A stretch of DNA of 27,281 bases from an uncultured Bacilli bacterium. GTDB lineage: Bacteria > Bacillota_I > Bacilli_A > RF39 > UBA660. The position numbers were made by a program, and so were the translations under genes. The DNA lies in contig CANQHM010000015.1 of the NCBI GenBank assembly GCA_947623845.1, positions 1 to 27,281 on the forward strand. Direction: 5' to 3'. Positions 7,147-14,881 of the stretch are shown piece by piece. The number at the start of each line of letters is the position of its first letter. Positions within the stretch are counted from its first letter, which is position 1. Below the pieces are notes generated by a model. The model searched no databases. It saw only the letters and a program-made list of their open reading frames with translations, and was not told the origin of the DNA.

Positions 7147-7791
7147 ATGAAAAAATTAATCTTTATCGATTATGATAATGTTAATAAAGACTTAGATGAT
7201 TTAATTAAAAAAACGAGTAAAGATAACTATGTAATATTAATGAGTAATTATAATGCGAAGAATATTGAAGTTCTTAGTAGAAATTTAGAAACGTCACCAT
7301 ATATAGTAAGTAATAATGGGGCTTATACGAAGAATTATTTAACTAATGAAGTATTAATAGATTACCCAATAGATAAAAAACTTGTTAATGAATTAGTTAC
7401 TTATTTTTTGGAACATGATATTAATTTCTATCTTAATGGAATGGATTATATATTTTCTAATGTTGTTAATAACTTATTTGTCAATGTTACAAAAGAAACA
7501 GTAGGTAAAGCTTTAGATAACTATCCAATATATCAAATAATGATTGATAGTGATAATAAAAATAGAATGCTTACGATACCTAATATTTTAGAAGAAAAGT
7601 ATCCAGAATTAAAAATATTTACCAAAGACTTAACTAATAAACCATATTATTATATAATAGGAAATACTTGTACTTCGAGGGTGAATGCTATATATGAAAT
7701 TATTGATAAACTAAAATATCGTAAAGAAGATATTATGATTATTGGAAACACGAGTAATGATTTTAAAATGGTAAGTGATTTAAATATTTAA
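7147..7791 (+). CDS. HAD-superfamily (Cof-type) protein, degenerate and shortened
   Basis: The 214-residue protein resembles Cof-type HAD phosphatases. Motif I reads FIDYDNV, keeping both aspartates (D8, D10). Motif II is LMSN. The middle cap domain is present. Motif III, usually a lysine in KGxAL, is replaced by SRVNAI, and motif IV reads IGNTSNDFKM, with the first aspartate replaced by asparagine. The protein stops right after this motif, whereas family members usually continue for some 30-40 residues with a last strand and helix. ATG 7147 follows GGTGG at 7137-7141. It is probably catalytically weak or decaying. The next gene follows after 11 bases with AGGAGG, so the two are likely one transcript. 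Confidence 0.7.
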   Translation: MKKLIFIDYDNVNKDLDDLIKKTSKDNYVILMSNYNAKNIEVLSRNLETSPYIVSNNGAYTKNYLTNEVLIDYPIDKKLVNELVTYFLEHDINFYLNGMDYIFSNVVNNLFVNVTKETVGKALDNYPIYQIMIDSDNKNRMLTIPNILEEKYPELKIFTKDLTNKPYYYIIGNTCTSRVNAIYEIIDKLKYRKEDIMIIGNTSNDFKMVSDLNI

Positions 7792-7802
7792 GGAGGTTTT
7801 AG

Positions 7803-8684
7803 ATGAAAGTTGTTAAGGATTTTACAGAGTATCAAATTTTAGGAGCAAGTAAGGGTGAGAAGATTGAATCATGGAATGGAATTATTTTAAGACGACCTGA
7901 TCCCGAAATTATTTGGGAAGATGATAATTTTAAAAAATATACTGATTTTGTGGATGCTACTTACTACCGAAGTAATAGTGGGGGTGGAGAATGGAAGTGT
8001 CATACGAATAAAGCTAAAGAAAGCTTTATGATTCATTATCAAGATTTAACTTTTAATTTAAAGAGAATGGGTTTTAAACATACGGGTCTTTTTCCCGAAC
8101 AAGCTTATAATTGGAATTTAATTAGAAGTAAAATAAAAACGAGCAAAAGACCTTTAAAAGTTTTAAATTTATTTGCTTATACGGGGGCAGCTTCGATTGC
8201 GGCTTTAAAAGAGGGAGCGGATGTGACCCATGTGGATGCTTCCAAAGGTATGATAGAATGGGCGAAAGAAAATGTCAAAGTTAATCATTTAGAAGATAAG
8301 CATATAAGATTTTTAGTAGATGATTGTGTAAAATTTGTAAAAAGAGAAATAAGACGGGGTAGTAAATATGACATTATTTTGATGGACCCACCATCTTTTG
8401 GAAGAGGTAGTAAAAACGAAGTATGGCAAATTGAAAAAGACTTATATAACCTAGTTAATTTATGTAGTGAGATTTTAAGTGATGAACCGATATTATTTTT
8501 AATTAATGCGTATACAACGGGGTTGTCAGGAAAAGTATTGGAAAATATCTTAGAATTAACGGTTAATAAGAAATATAAGGGGTATGTTTCATCTAATGAG
8601 TTAGGGATAAAAATTAAGGATACAAATCTTTACTTACCATGTGGACTTTATGCTAGGTGGGAAAAAGATAACGATTTTGATTAA
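7803..8684 (+). CDS. class I SAM-dependent RNA methyltransferase (RlmI-like)
   Basis: The 293-residue protein contains the SAM-binding motif LNLFAYTGAAS near residue 121, an acidic ribose-binding stretch (VTHVDAS), and the catalytic-type MDPPSFGRG near 194. This is the Methyltrans_SAM architecture seen in RlmI- and RlmK-type 23S rRNA methyltransferases. The N-terminal PUA domain of RlmI is absent; instead there is a short beta-rich lead with WKCHTNK. RNA base methylation is the likely role, but the target position cannot be assigned. AGGAGG precedes the ATG. Confidence 0.85.
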   Translation: MKVVKDFTEYQILGASKGEKIESWNGIILRRPDPEIIWEDDNFKKYTDFVDATYYRSNSGGGEWKCHTNKAKESFMIHYQDLTFNLKRMGFKHTGLFPEQAYNWNLIRSKIKTSKRPLKVLNLFAYTGAASIAALKEGADVTHVDASKGMIEWAKENVKVNHLEDKHIRFLVDDCVKFVKREIRRGSKYDIILMDPPSFGRGSKNEVWQIEKDLYNLVNLCSEILSDEPILFLINAYTTGLSGKVLENILELTVNKKYKGYVSSNELGIKIKDTNLYLPCGLYARWEKDNDFD

Positions 8685-8693
8685 TAAACTATG

Positions 8694-8736
8694 AAATTCC
8701 TTCATATATTTAAGTATATAAGAAAGGAATTTTTTT
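8694..8736 (+). promoter_or_regulatory. terminator-like hairpin enclosing the spoVS ribosome site
   Basis: AAATTCCTT (8694-8702) pairs with AAGGAATTT (8724-8732); the interval also contains pairing TATAT/ATATA. Seven Ts follow and run straight to the ATG at 8737. The AAGGAA in the right arm is the spoVS ribosome site, so folding would both end the upstream transcript and hide the start of spoVS. Confidence 0.65.
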
Positions 8737-8997
8737 ATGGAAATATTAAAAGTATCATCAAAATCAAATCCTAGCAAAGTAGCAGGAGCAATTGCGAATA
8801 TCTATCGCGAAGAAGGGAGTGTGGAATTACAAACTATTGGAGCAGGATCGCTAAATCAAGCGATTAAAGCGATTGCGATTGCCCGCGGTTTTTTAGCACC
8901 ATCTGGCAAAAACTTAGTAGTAATTCCCGCATTTAATGATATTACAATCAATGGAGAACAAAAAACAGCAATTAAACTAATTATTGAAGACAAATAA
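8737..8997 (+). CDS. spoVS: stage V sporulation protein S
   Basis: This 86-residue protein is a full-length SpoVS, recognisable from ILKVSSKSNPSKVAGAIAN at the start and GFLAPSGKNLVVIPAF in the second half. SpoVS is a small Alba-like, probably nucleic-acid-binding regulator. In Bacillus it affects septation and spore coat and cortex formation, and it is also widespread in non-spore-formers, so it does not prove sporulation here. The ribosome site lies within a hairpin. The gene stands alone between an RNA methyltransferase and a convergent membrane protein gene. Confidence 0.95.
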   Translation: MEILKVSSKSNPSKVAGAIANIYREEGSVELQTIGAGSLNQAIKAIAIARGFLAPSGKNLVVIPAFNDITINGEQKTAIKLIIEDK

Positions 8998-9030
8998 AAA
9001 AGTCTTATTAATATAATAAGACGAAAAGAG
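8998..9030 (-). terminator. terminator of the minus-strand tail-anchored protein gene
   Basis: On the minus strand GTCTTATT, a short loop and AATAAGAC are followed by six Ts. The left arm covers the last codons of the gene. In the plus direction the stem closes spoVS but lacks a clear T-run. Confidence 0.7.
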
Positions 9031-9649
9031 TAGAAGCAATAATAATCGCAAAGAACAAAGTTGTTAAGATAACGACAAAGGCATTAGCAAAGCCCGCCAG
9101 AGAGCCATTGTTTTTAGAAAGTGAAAGTTTATGAGACTTTTGCTTTTTTTCTTGCCATATACGTTTATCTTCTTCGGCGCGATTATTTAGTTCGTAAAAT
9201 TTTTTATTAAAATCTAATTCATCATAATTATAGTAACCGCGATATTCACTACTAGATACTTTTTGAATAATACTACTTAGGAAATCACGTAAGTCAGTCG
9301 TAAGATAATCTTCGTAACGAAGCATATAGTATAGGAAATCTTGATAATAAGTAACTAAATTAGTTTCTTTAGGATTTTTACTAACTATTTTAAAATTTTT
9401 AAGTAATTTATCATTATTTTGATAAGACATAACATGAATATAAATAAGAGAAAATAAATCATTAGCACTAAGATATGGGAGGTCATTTAATAAATCGCCA
9501 TACTGATTAGCGAAGAGAGAGGCGATAGAAAAATTACCTAAAGGTAGGGAATTATTTTGATATTTTAAGATGTTGTTTTCAATGCTTAAGCCGCTTATAT
9601 TAGGGTAATCTTTAATTAGATTATTAAAGTAAATATCATTATAACCCAT
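9008..9649 (-). CDS. tail-anchored membrane protein of unknown function
   Basis: The 213-residue protein is mostly hydrophilic and rich in Asn, Tyr and Asp. A basic stretch (KKQKSHKLSLSK) is followed by a single C-terminal hydrophobic helix of about 28 residues ending at the stop. This is the layout of a tail-anchored protein with a cytoplasmic body. I do not recognise the family. AGGAGG lies eight bases before the ATG, and TATAAT-like boxes lie just upstream on the minus strand. It converges on spoVS and faces away from the repeat at 9705-9808. Confidence 0.8.
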   Translation of the reverse strand: MGYNDIYFNNLIKDYPNISGLSIENNILKYQNNSLPLGNFSIASLFANQYGDLLNDLPYLSANDLFSLIYIHVMSYQNNDKLLKNFKIVSKNPKETNLVTYYQDFLYYMLRYEDYLTTDLRDFLSSIIQKVSSSEYRGYYNYDELDFNKKFYELNNRAEEDKRIWQEKKQKSHKLSLSKNNGSLAGFANAFVVILTTLFFAIIIASTLFVLLY

Positions 9650-9704
9650 ATCTTATTCCTCCTATTATAGTTATTATAGCATAAAATTTTTATAAAAAAA
9701 ATGA

Positions 9705-9808
9705 AATTTTACAAATTTTCGAAATTGGTGAACCAATTTGGAAAATCTGCTAACAGATTTCGAAAATTAGGGGCAAAAAAGGGCCAAAATGGGCAAAATC
9801 TGTAATTT
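9705..9808 (+). repeat. structured 104-bp repeat, copy 1 (left flank of the T4SS module)
   Basis: The ends form imperfect inverted repeats (ATTTTACAAATTTT against AAATTACAGATTTT on the other strand). Inside are two hairpins: AATTGGT-GA-ACCAATT at 9723-9738 and AAATCTG-CTAA-CAGATTT at 9743-9760. A diverged copy of the same length and orientation lies at 25852-25955. It could be a MITE-like element or a structured leader. The rest of the 9650-9858 gap holds only the promoters on either side. Confidence 0.75.
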
Positions 9809-9835
9809 GCATTCTTAAAAATTAAAGAATATGCT
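9807..9835 (+). promoter_or_regulatory. putative promoter of ssb
   Basis: TTGCAT (9807-9812), a 17-base spacer and TATGCT (9830-9835). The -35 region carries ATTTGCATT, a word also present in the control region between the two XRE genes. Confidence 0.45.
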
Positions 9836-9858
9836 AGAAAAACGAAAGGAGGGAGAAT

Positions 9859-10206
9859 ATGCTAAATCAAGTTATTTTAGTAGGAAGACTTACAGATGAT
9901 CCTAAGATTAACAGCGTTAATAATGGGAAGAAAGTATCAACTATAACTTTAGCAGTTGGAAGATCTTTTAAAAATGCTGATGGGTTATATGATACGGACT
10001 TTATTCGCTGTGTTTTATGGGATGGCATCGCTAGTAATACGCACGAATATTGCAAAAAAGGCGATGTAGTAGGCGTTAAAGGACGCTTACAAGTTGATTC
10101 ATATGAAAATAAAGATGGCGAAAAAAGAACATCGACTAATGTTATTGCGGAAAAAGTTACTTTTTTAAGTCATAGTGATAATAATAAAGAAGATGCTAAT
10201 TCATAG
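9859..10206 (+). CDS. ssb: single-stranded DNA-binding protein, short form
   Basis: This OB-fold SSB of 115 residues starts MLNQVILVGRLTDDP and shows the family's FIRCVLWDG and KGDVVGVKGRLQ stretches. Cellular SSBs are usually 150-180 residues and end in an acidic tip such as DDDIPF that recruits partners. This one stops shortly after the OB fold with DNNKEDANS and lacks the tip. Short SSBs of this kind are common on plasmids, phages and conjugative elements, and it lies at the head of a secretion module. AAAGGAGGG precedes the ATG. Its last 11 bases overlap the convergent XRE gene. Confidence 0.95.
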   Translation: MLNQVILVGRLTDDPKINSVNNGKKVSTITLAVGRSFKNADGLYDTDFIRCVLWDGIASNTHEYCKKGDVVGVKGRLQVDSYENKDGEKRTSTNVIAEKVTFLSHSDNNKEDANS

Positions 10207-10429
10207 GTTTATACTCGTCATAAAAAATTTCGTCGGGTTTACAATTAAATATCGCGGCGATTTTAATAGCAGTTTCATAAAACAAACGTCTTTGTTTATT
10301 CTCTAACTGAAAATAATACGGTTTACTGATGCCTAATTTTATGGCCATATCTTCCATAGTTAAACGATATTCTTTACGTAGAAGTTTTAATTTATTATTA
10401 GGTTTATTCTCTAAATATGATTTACTCAT
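10196..10429 (-). CDS. small XRE-family helix-turn-helix regulator
   Basis: The 77-residue protein is a single Cro/C1-type helix-turn-helix: LRKEYRLTMEDMAIKLGISK, then YYFQLENKQR. ATG 10429 is chosen because AGGTGG lies six bases ahead; the longer reading from 10498 has no ribosome site and runs through the promoter region. It is divergent from a second XRE gene and shares a 130-base control region with it. Small Cro-like proteins placed like this often repress their own and their neighbour's promoter. Confidence 0.85.
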   Translation of the reverse strand: MSKSYLENKPNNKLKLLRKEYRLTMEDMAIKLGISKPYYFQLENKQRRLFYETAIKIAAIFNCKPDEIFYDEYKPMN

Positions 10430-10470
10430 TGTATACCACCTAATAATATGGTAATATAAATTTGCAAAAA

Positions 10471-10491
10471 ATGCAATAAAATTATTTGCAT
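10471..10491. promoter_or_regulatory. putative operator between divergent XRE genes
   Basis: ATGCAA and TTGCAT form an inverted repeat over 21 bases, with a further TTTGCA at 10461-10466 and CAAAT after it. The region lies between the two divergent start codons and next to the -10 elements of both genes. The word TTTGCATT recurs at the ssb promoter. Binding by either XRE protein is inferred. Confidence 0.45.
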
Positions 10492-10527
10492 TTAACAAAT
10501 ATTAACCATATTTTAGTGATAGTTATA

Positions 10528-10533
10528 TATAAT
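10528..10533 (+). promoter_or_regulatory. -10 box of the rightward XRE gene
   Basis: A perfect TATAAT lies 29 bases before the ATG at 10562; the -35 region (around 10502-10507, TTAACC) is weak, which would suit a regulated promoter. Confidence 0.5.
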
Positions 10534-10561
10534 TAGATTAGAAATTTAAGGAGGAAAGAGT

Positions 10562-10921
10562 ATGTTAAGAGGAGATAGGTTAAAAAGACTAAGAAAAGAA
10601 AAAGGTTTAACACAAGATGAATTAGGACATTTAGTAGGACTTAAAAAATCGGAAATATGTCTATATGAAAAAGAACAACGTAGCCCTTCATTAGAAACAA
10701 TTTTAGATTTAGTAGGTATTTTTGATGTTAGTGCCGATTATCTAATTGGTAGTGAAGTAAAAGCGAAAGTATTCATTAAAAAAGAACATGTTGATAACTA
10801 TCCAATGACTAAAGAAGAAATGCTTTTCTTAGAAGAATTAAAGAAAGACAAGATGATTTATGACATTTTATTAGAAGATCCTCATAGAGGAGTAGAACTT
10901 ATCAAAACAAGAATAGGATAA
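10562..10921 (+). CDS. XRE-family transcriptional regulator
   Basis: The 119-residue protein has an N-terminal Cro/C1-type helix-turn-helix (residues 5-60: LKRLRKEKGLTQDELGHLVG, then LYEKEQRSPSLETI) and the DVSADYLIG ending typical of SinR-like regulators. It then has a C-terminal helical part of about 50 residues without a known domain, perhaps for dimerisation or inducer sensing. AAGGAGG precedes the ATG. It is divergent from the smaller XRE gene and is followed by a strong terminator. By position it is a candidate controller of the secretion module. Confidence 0.9.
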   Translation: MLRGDRLKRLRKEKGLTQDELGHLVGLKKSEICLYEKEQRSPSLETILDLVGIFDVSADYLIGSEVKAKVFIKKEHVDNYPMTKEEMLFLEELKKDKMIYDILLEDPHRGVELIKTRIG

Positions 10922-10946
10922 TCCAAATTGGGTTATCTTTTTTTTG
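10917..10946 (+). terminator. intrinsic terminator after the XRE gene
   Basis: GATAATCC, a five-base loop and GGGTTATC (one G-T pair), followed by nine Ts. Confidence 0.9.
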
Positions 10947-10979
10947 GTTTTTTCATAGAGTTTTAGTAGGTGAAATTGT

Positions 10980-11741
10980 ATGAAAAAATTATTTTCTTAT
11001 GTGGGTTTAGCGGCGTTTATGTTATCTAGTTTTTATTTTACGGAAAAAATTGCGTTAATGGCAAGAGAGAAAGACCCGATGTTAGAGCAAATTAAGGCTT
11101 ATGATAAAGAAAATACGGATTATGTTAATGCAACGATTAGCGGAAATACGATAATCCCTGGGATAAACGGCCAAGAATTAGATGAAATAAAAAGTTTAAT
11201 GAATATGAAAAAAGCGGGTTCATTTAGTGAGTCTTTCTTAGTTTATAAAAGTATCGCCCCCTTAGTTAGTTTAAAAGATAATTTAGATAAGATTATTATT
11301 AGAGGGAATCAAAATAAAAAGGGAGTTGCTTTAATACTTGAAGATAACGATACTTTAATTAAATATTTGGAAGGAAGAAATATACCTTTTAGTGTGTTAA
11401 CTACTTTAGATAATTATAAAGAAGATAAAAAATATGAATTAATTAATTATGAAGAAGAAGATAATTATAAAAAGTTAGATAGATTATTAGATAAGAATAA
11501 TATTAATACTAATATATGTTTAGTAGATAGTTATTGTCCTAATTATAAATATAAGGTTAAAACTACTTATACTTTGAGTAAAAATAATTTAATTACGGTT
11601 AAGAATGCGTTAAGTAGTGGAGATATTATAAGAGTAAGTAAGAATACACGCATAGAAGATGTGGATATCTTAATGCAACAAATTCAAAGTAGGAAGTTAA
11701 ATATTATGTTATTAAGTAAGTTAATTAGCGAAGAAAATTGA
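10980..11741 (+). CDS. membrane-anchored protein resembling a degenerate polysaccharide deacetylase
   Basis: The 253-residue protein has an N-terminal membrane anchor (FSYVGLAAFMLSSFYFTEKI). The extracellular part begins IPGINGQELDEIKSLMNMKK and goes on to SFSESFLVYKSIAP, the lead-in seen in some Bacilli polysaccharide-deacetylase proteins. The C-terminal part (LSKNNLITVKNALSSGDII, then ISRKLN-like spacing and LLSKLISEE) also resembles their tail. However, the metal-binding TFDDG and HxxxH motifs of the NodB domain are missing; the motif position reads VALILEDND. It is therefore probably not a working deacetylase. Resemblance is judged by eye and could be superficial. AGGTGA precedes the ATG. 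Confidence 0.5.
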   Translation: MKKLFSYVGLAAFMLSSFYFTEKIALMAREKDPMLEQIKAYDKENTDYVNATISGNTIIPGINGQELDEIKSLMNMKKAGSFSESFLVYKSIAPLVSLKDNLDKIIIRGNQNKKGVALILEDNDTLIKYLEGRNIPFSVLTTLDNYKEDKKYELINYEEEDNYKKLDRLLDKNNINTNICLVDSYCPNYKYKVKTTYTLSKNNLITVKNALSSGDIIRVSKNTRIEDVDILMQQIQSRKLNIMLLSKLISEEN

Positions 11742-11761
11742 CAATTAATTTGTAAATAGAG

Positions 11762-11789
11762 TTGACAACTAATAAGAAGTTATTATAAA
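11762..11789 (+). promoter_or_regulatory. strong promoter of the first pilin gene
   Basis: TTGACA (11762-11767), a 16-base spacer and TATAAA (11784-11789), 30 bases before the ATG. A second TTGACA occurs at 11739-11744. Confidence 0.75.
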
Positions 11790-11818
11790 ATGTTTATAGA
11801 AAAAGGAGATGTTTTAAT

Positions 11819-12154
11819 ATGTTAACAATGGTAAGTTTTTGCCAAGGAACAGCTAAAGTATGGAAATTAGTAGGACAAGTTTTATTTATCTTTAAAATAG
11901 TTATTCCTCTATTATTACTTATTTTTGGGATGATTGATTTAGGAAAGGCTGTTGTAGGTAGTAAAGATGATGATGTTAAAAAGGCTATTACCCATCTAGC
12001 ATTTAGAGCAGTAGCAGCAGTTATTATATTCTTTATTCCAACATTAGTAGGATTTATCTTTAGTATTGTTGATGGATTTAGTGCGGAAGATTATAATCAA
12101 TGTTCACAATGTATTCAAAATCCTAACGATTGTAATACATCACAATCATACTAA
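11819..12154 (+). CDS. VirB2/TrbC-like pilin of the T4SS
   Basis: The 111-residue protein has two long hydrophobic helices (about 20-45 and 65-90) joined by a short charged loop (GKAVVGSKDDDVKK). This is the TrbC/VirB2 pilin layout. A Cys-containing tail follows (CSQCIQNPNDC), and one further Cys occurs near the start, so disulphides outside the cell are possible. There is no clear cleavable signal peptide. The loop-helix pattern is repeated in the gene at 14952. It has its own strong promoter, a good ribosome site (AAGGAGA) and a terminator, as expected for a subunit needed in many copies. Confidence 0.75.
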   Translation: MLTMVSFCQGTAKVWKLVGQVLFIFKIVIPLLLLIFGMIDLGKAVVGSKDDDVKKAITHLAFRAVAAVIIFFIPTLVGFIFSIVDGFSAEDYNQCSQCIQNPNDCNTSQSY

Positions 12155-12184
12155 AATAAACATTAATATTTTAGGAAAAAAAGG

Positions 12185-12212
12185 AACTTCTAAAAAAATT
12201 AGAAGTTTTTTG
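12185..12212 (+). terminator. intrinsic terminator after the first pilin gene
   Basis: AACTTCTAA and TTAGAAGTT flank a loop of As, with a T-run after. The -35 box of the next promoter begins within one base of its end. Confidence 0.85.
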
Positions 12213-12241
12213 TTGACAAAAGAAAGAAAGAGTGCTAGTAT
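12213..12241 (+). promoter_or_regulatory. promoter of the 862-residue protein gene
   Basis: TTGACA (12213-12218), a 17-base spacer and TAGTAT (12236-12241), with TGC ahead of the -10 box (extended -10). Confidence 0.75.
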
Positions 12242-12280
12242 ATCAACTCGAAACGTTTATTTGAAGGGAGTTGGTCTAAA

Positions 12281-14869
12281 ATGATGACTTGTAAAGAATT
12301 CGAAAAAACCGAAAAAGATTTAAGAGTTCGTAGAGAACGTATGGCAAATGTAGGAGGTGAATACTCTAAAGTCATTTTAAATGACTTTGATATTACCTTA
12401 GCTTTAATGGATAACTTAAGAGTTAGTGCAACTATTCGGGCTGTCCGTAATACAACTATTGAAAAACTACGGGCTTATCTAAATAAAATAGGGGAAAAAA
12501 TCGAACTAAATCAAAAAGTTATTGATAACCAATATAAACAAAAAGAAAGAGAAATTTTAGAAAGAATTAATAACGAATATGGTATTTCATTAAAATTCAC
12601 TAGTTTAACGGATCTAGAAAATACGATTGCAACTATTAATAAGGAAATTATCTATAATCCATATGAAGAATTATACTATAATAAGATGATGGATAAATTA
12701 ACCGCAACTTTAAGAGCACAAAAGAAAGATTATGATGAAAGTAATAGTGCGGTTAAACCATATCGTAATGACTTCGATATTATTGCTGATGGATTAGATG
12801 ACGTTCAAAAAAGATGTGAAGAACAAAATAAGGGCGTTAAACTAGATAAAGGGATTTTACTAGATATCTTCCGTGGGGACTTTAGAGATCAAATCGTAAG
12901 TATGGTAAATGCTGGTAGTGAAATTTATCATGAAGCTTATATTAATGCTTATGGTTTAAGTGCGGAAAGAGAAGCCGCTCGTCAAGGATTATTTAGTCAA
13001 GATCGTAAATTAAGTGTTAGTGAAGTAGATATAATTACCCGTTTCTTATTAAAAGTTACAGGATTAGAAGAAGAAATTACGGATTCTTATAAAATTAAAG
13101 AATTAGCAAATAATAAGTTCGTTAAAACTAATACCTATACTGTTGTAAAAACAAATTTAAGTGCTTTACAAGAGTTAAGAAGTGAATACTTAAAATTAAA
13201 TGTTATAAAATCTAAAAAAGATGCTTTCTTAGAAGAAAGAAGAATGGAATTACCTAGATCTAGTGCTTCTATTGAAGATAAGAAATTATATATTAGAAGA
13301 TTTGCAGGAGAAAATGGGGATTATATTAAGGATTATGATAAAGAAGTAGTATTAAGTTCACAAATATCTAGTTCTTTAGGTAATAATGATGGTCAAAGTC
13401 ATTACTTAGAAGGAAAATATTCTTATGCCATGGAAGACTTTGAAAAAATCGTTAGATACTATAATAGTCTAGTTAATTTACAAAGTGAATTTAATAAATA
13501 CTTAGATGATTTCCAAAATCCTAATGTTAATGCTACTTTAGCTGAAAGAAATAAATTACTTTATGATATTGAAGTATTAGATAAAGAACTTGAAGCTTTA
13601 GATAAAGAAATTAAGAATAAAGAAGGAAGATTAAATGATATTCTTCCAGAACATAGAGGGGTTGTTACTAAAACTTTAGCGCGTATGACAAGAAATGGGG
13701 AAATTAAAGAATTAAAAGCTTCCCTAGAAGAACAACGTGAAGAATATGAATCATATCAAGCAGAAAGACATGGTAAACATAATTATGATTTAGCTAATAT
13801 TAATGCTAAACTAATTAGTGAATTTACAGCTACTTTTGCGCCTTATGCTGATTTATTAGATAAATGGGGTTATAATGTTAACTTAGAATTCGCATTAGGT
13901 TATAATATTAAAGAATTAAAAGATGCTTATGCTGAAGAAATTATGGGAACTAGACAAGCTTATAGAGAAAGAGTAAGATTAATTCTAAATGAATTAGCTA
14001 AACAAAGTAATACTGATGATGTAGAAAGAATGTATGAACTTGCTCGGGATAAGGGTGTTGATACGGAAGAACCAACATTATTAGTAATTGATGCTTTACA
14101 AAACTTTATAGCTTATTTACAAAATGCTAGTGCTAAAGATTCTGTAAGTAGTGAAGGATTCTTAAAATTTGTCGAAATGTTAACCGAAATTGGCGTAGAA
14201 ATTACCGGACCAGATCTTGATAAGATTGTTAATGCTAATATTGCTACTATGGATTCTAGTATGTTAACATTAGAAGAAGAAGTAGTACCTACTATTGTTG
14301 AAGAACCAGAAGAAACTCTTGAAACAGTAGCAGAAGAAACTCCTGAAGAACCAGAAGCTGTATTAGTAGCAGCTACTGAAGAAGTTCCTAGAGAACCTGA
14401 AGTAATTGATACCAAAATTGATATGCAAGATGCTGTTCCTGTAGAGGCTGCAACTACAGAAGAAGCAGAAGAGGATGCAGATATGTTCCAATCATTAGTA
14501 GATATGTTACAAGGTACAGATGGATTTGGAACAACGGAATTAGGTGAAGTTTCAAAAGCTTTAGAAGGTGGAGTAAAATATCCTGATGTAGCAACTGAAG
14601 GTACAGCAGTTTTACCAAAAGTAGAACCTAAGGATGAAAAAATAAGTGATACAGCAACAATTGATGCGACAGGAATTATTAATTTAAGTATGGGTGGTAA
14701 AGATAAACCAAAATTATTTGACTTCGATAAAATGGATGAAGAAGATGATACTTTAGAAGAAGAACATGAAAGAGTTTTATTTAGACCAGTTGTTCAACCT
14801 ACAGTAACAGATACTCAAACTTTAACAAGAAAAATCAATCTTCCATCACTTAATCCAAACGAAAACTAA
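12281..14869 (+). CDS. large acidic coiled-coil protein in the T4SS cluster, unknown function
   Basis: I do not recognise this 862-residue protein. It has no signal peptide and no membrane segment, so it should be cytoplasmic. Residues about 1-640 are helical with several coiled-coil stretches rich in Glu, Lys and Leu (for example EVLDKELEALDKEIKNKEGR). From about 665 to 730 there is a Pro/Glu/Val-rich acidic linker (VPTIVEEPEETLETVAEE), and the last 130 residues contain short ordered motifs such as LFDFDKMDEEDD and RKINLPSLNPNEN. It sits between the two pilin genes with its own promoter and terminator. It may be a cytoplasmic scaffold, a regulator or a substrate of the secretion system; none of these can be decided from sequence. 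The first ATG is used; GGGAG lies ahead of it. Confidence 0.85.
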   Translation: MMTCKEFEKTEKDLRVRRERMANVGGEYSKVILNDFDITLALMDNLRVSATIRAVRNTTIEKLRAYLNKIGEKIELNQKVIDNQYKQKEREILERINNEYGISLKFTSLTDLENTIATINKEIIYNPYEELYYNKMMDKLTATLRAQKKDYDESNSAVKPYRNDFDIIADGLDDVQKRCEEQNKGVKLDKGILLDIFRGDFRDQIVSMVNAGSEIYHEAYINAYGLSAEREAARQGLFSQDRKLSVSEVDIITRFLLKVTGLEEEITDSYKIKELANNKFVKTNTYTVVKTNLSALQELRSEYLKLNVIKSKKDAFLEERRMELPRSSASIEDKKLYIRRFAGENGDYIKDYDKEVVLSSQISSSLGNNDGQSHYLEGKYSYAMEDFEKIVRYYNSLVNLQSEFNKYLDDFQNPNVNATLAERNKLLYDIEVLDKELEALDKEIKNKEGRLNDILPEHRGVVTKTLARMTRNGEIKELKASLEEQREEYESYQAERHGKHNYDLANINAKLISEFTATFAPYADLLDKWGYNVNLEFALGYNIKELKDAYAEEIMGTRQAYRERVRLILNELAKQSNTDDVERMYELARDKGVDTEEPTLLVIDALQNFIAYLQNASAKDSVSSEGFLKFVEMLTEIGVEITGPDLDKIVNANIATMDSSMLTLEEEVVPTIVEEPEETLETVAEETPEEPEAVLVAATEEVPREPEVIDTKIDMQDAVPVEAATTEEAEEDADMFQSLVDMLQGTDGFGTTELGEVSKALEGGVKYPDVATEGTAVLPKVEPKDEKISDTATIDATGIINLSMGGKDKPKLFDFDKMDEEDDTLEEEHERVLFRPVVQPTVTDTQTLTRKINLPSLNPNEN

Positions 14870-14881
14870 TTAATATTTAAT

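Noticed and set aside
10980..11741. Functional polysaccharide deacetylase
   Set aside because: The metal-binding motifs of the NodB domain are missing, so only a remote, degenerate relationship is suggested.
12066..12284. Plus-strand 72-residue frame after the first pilin
   Set aside because: It overlaps the pilin gene end, a terminator and the next promoter, and has no family resemblance.
14113..14415. Minus-strand Ser/Thr-rich reading frame
   Set aside because: It mirrors the acidic Glu/Pro repeats of the coiled-coil protein on the other strand and has no ribosome site.
12281..14869. VirB11 ATPase or relaxase in the large protein
   Set aside because: No Walker motifs, no HUH histidine cluster and no MobA-type motif can be seen.
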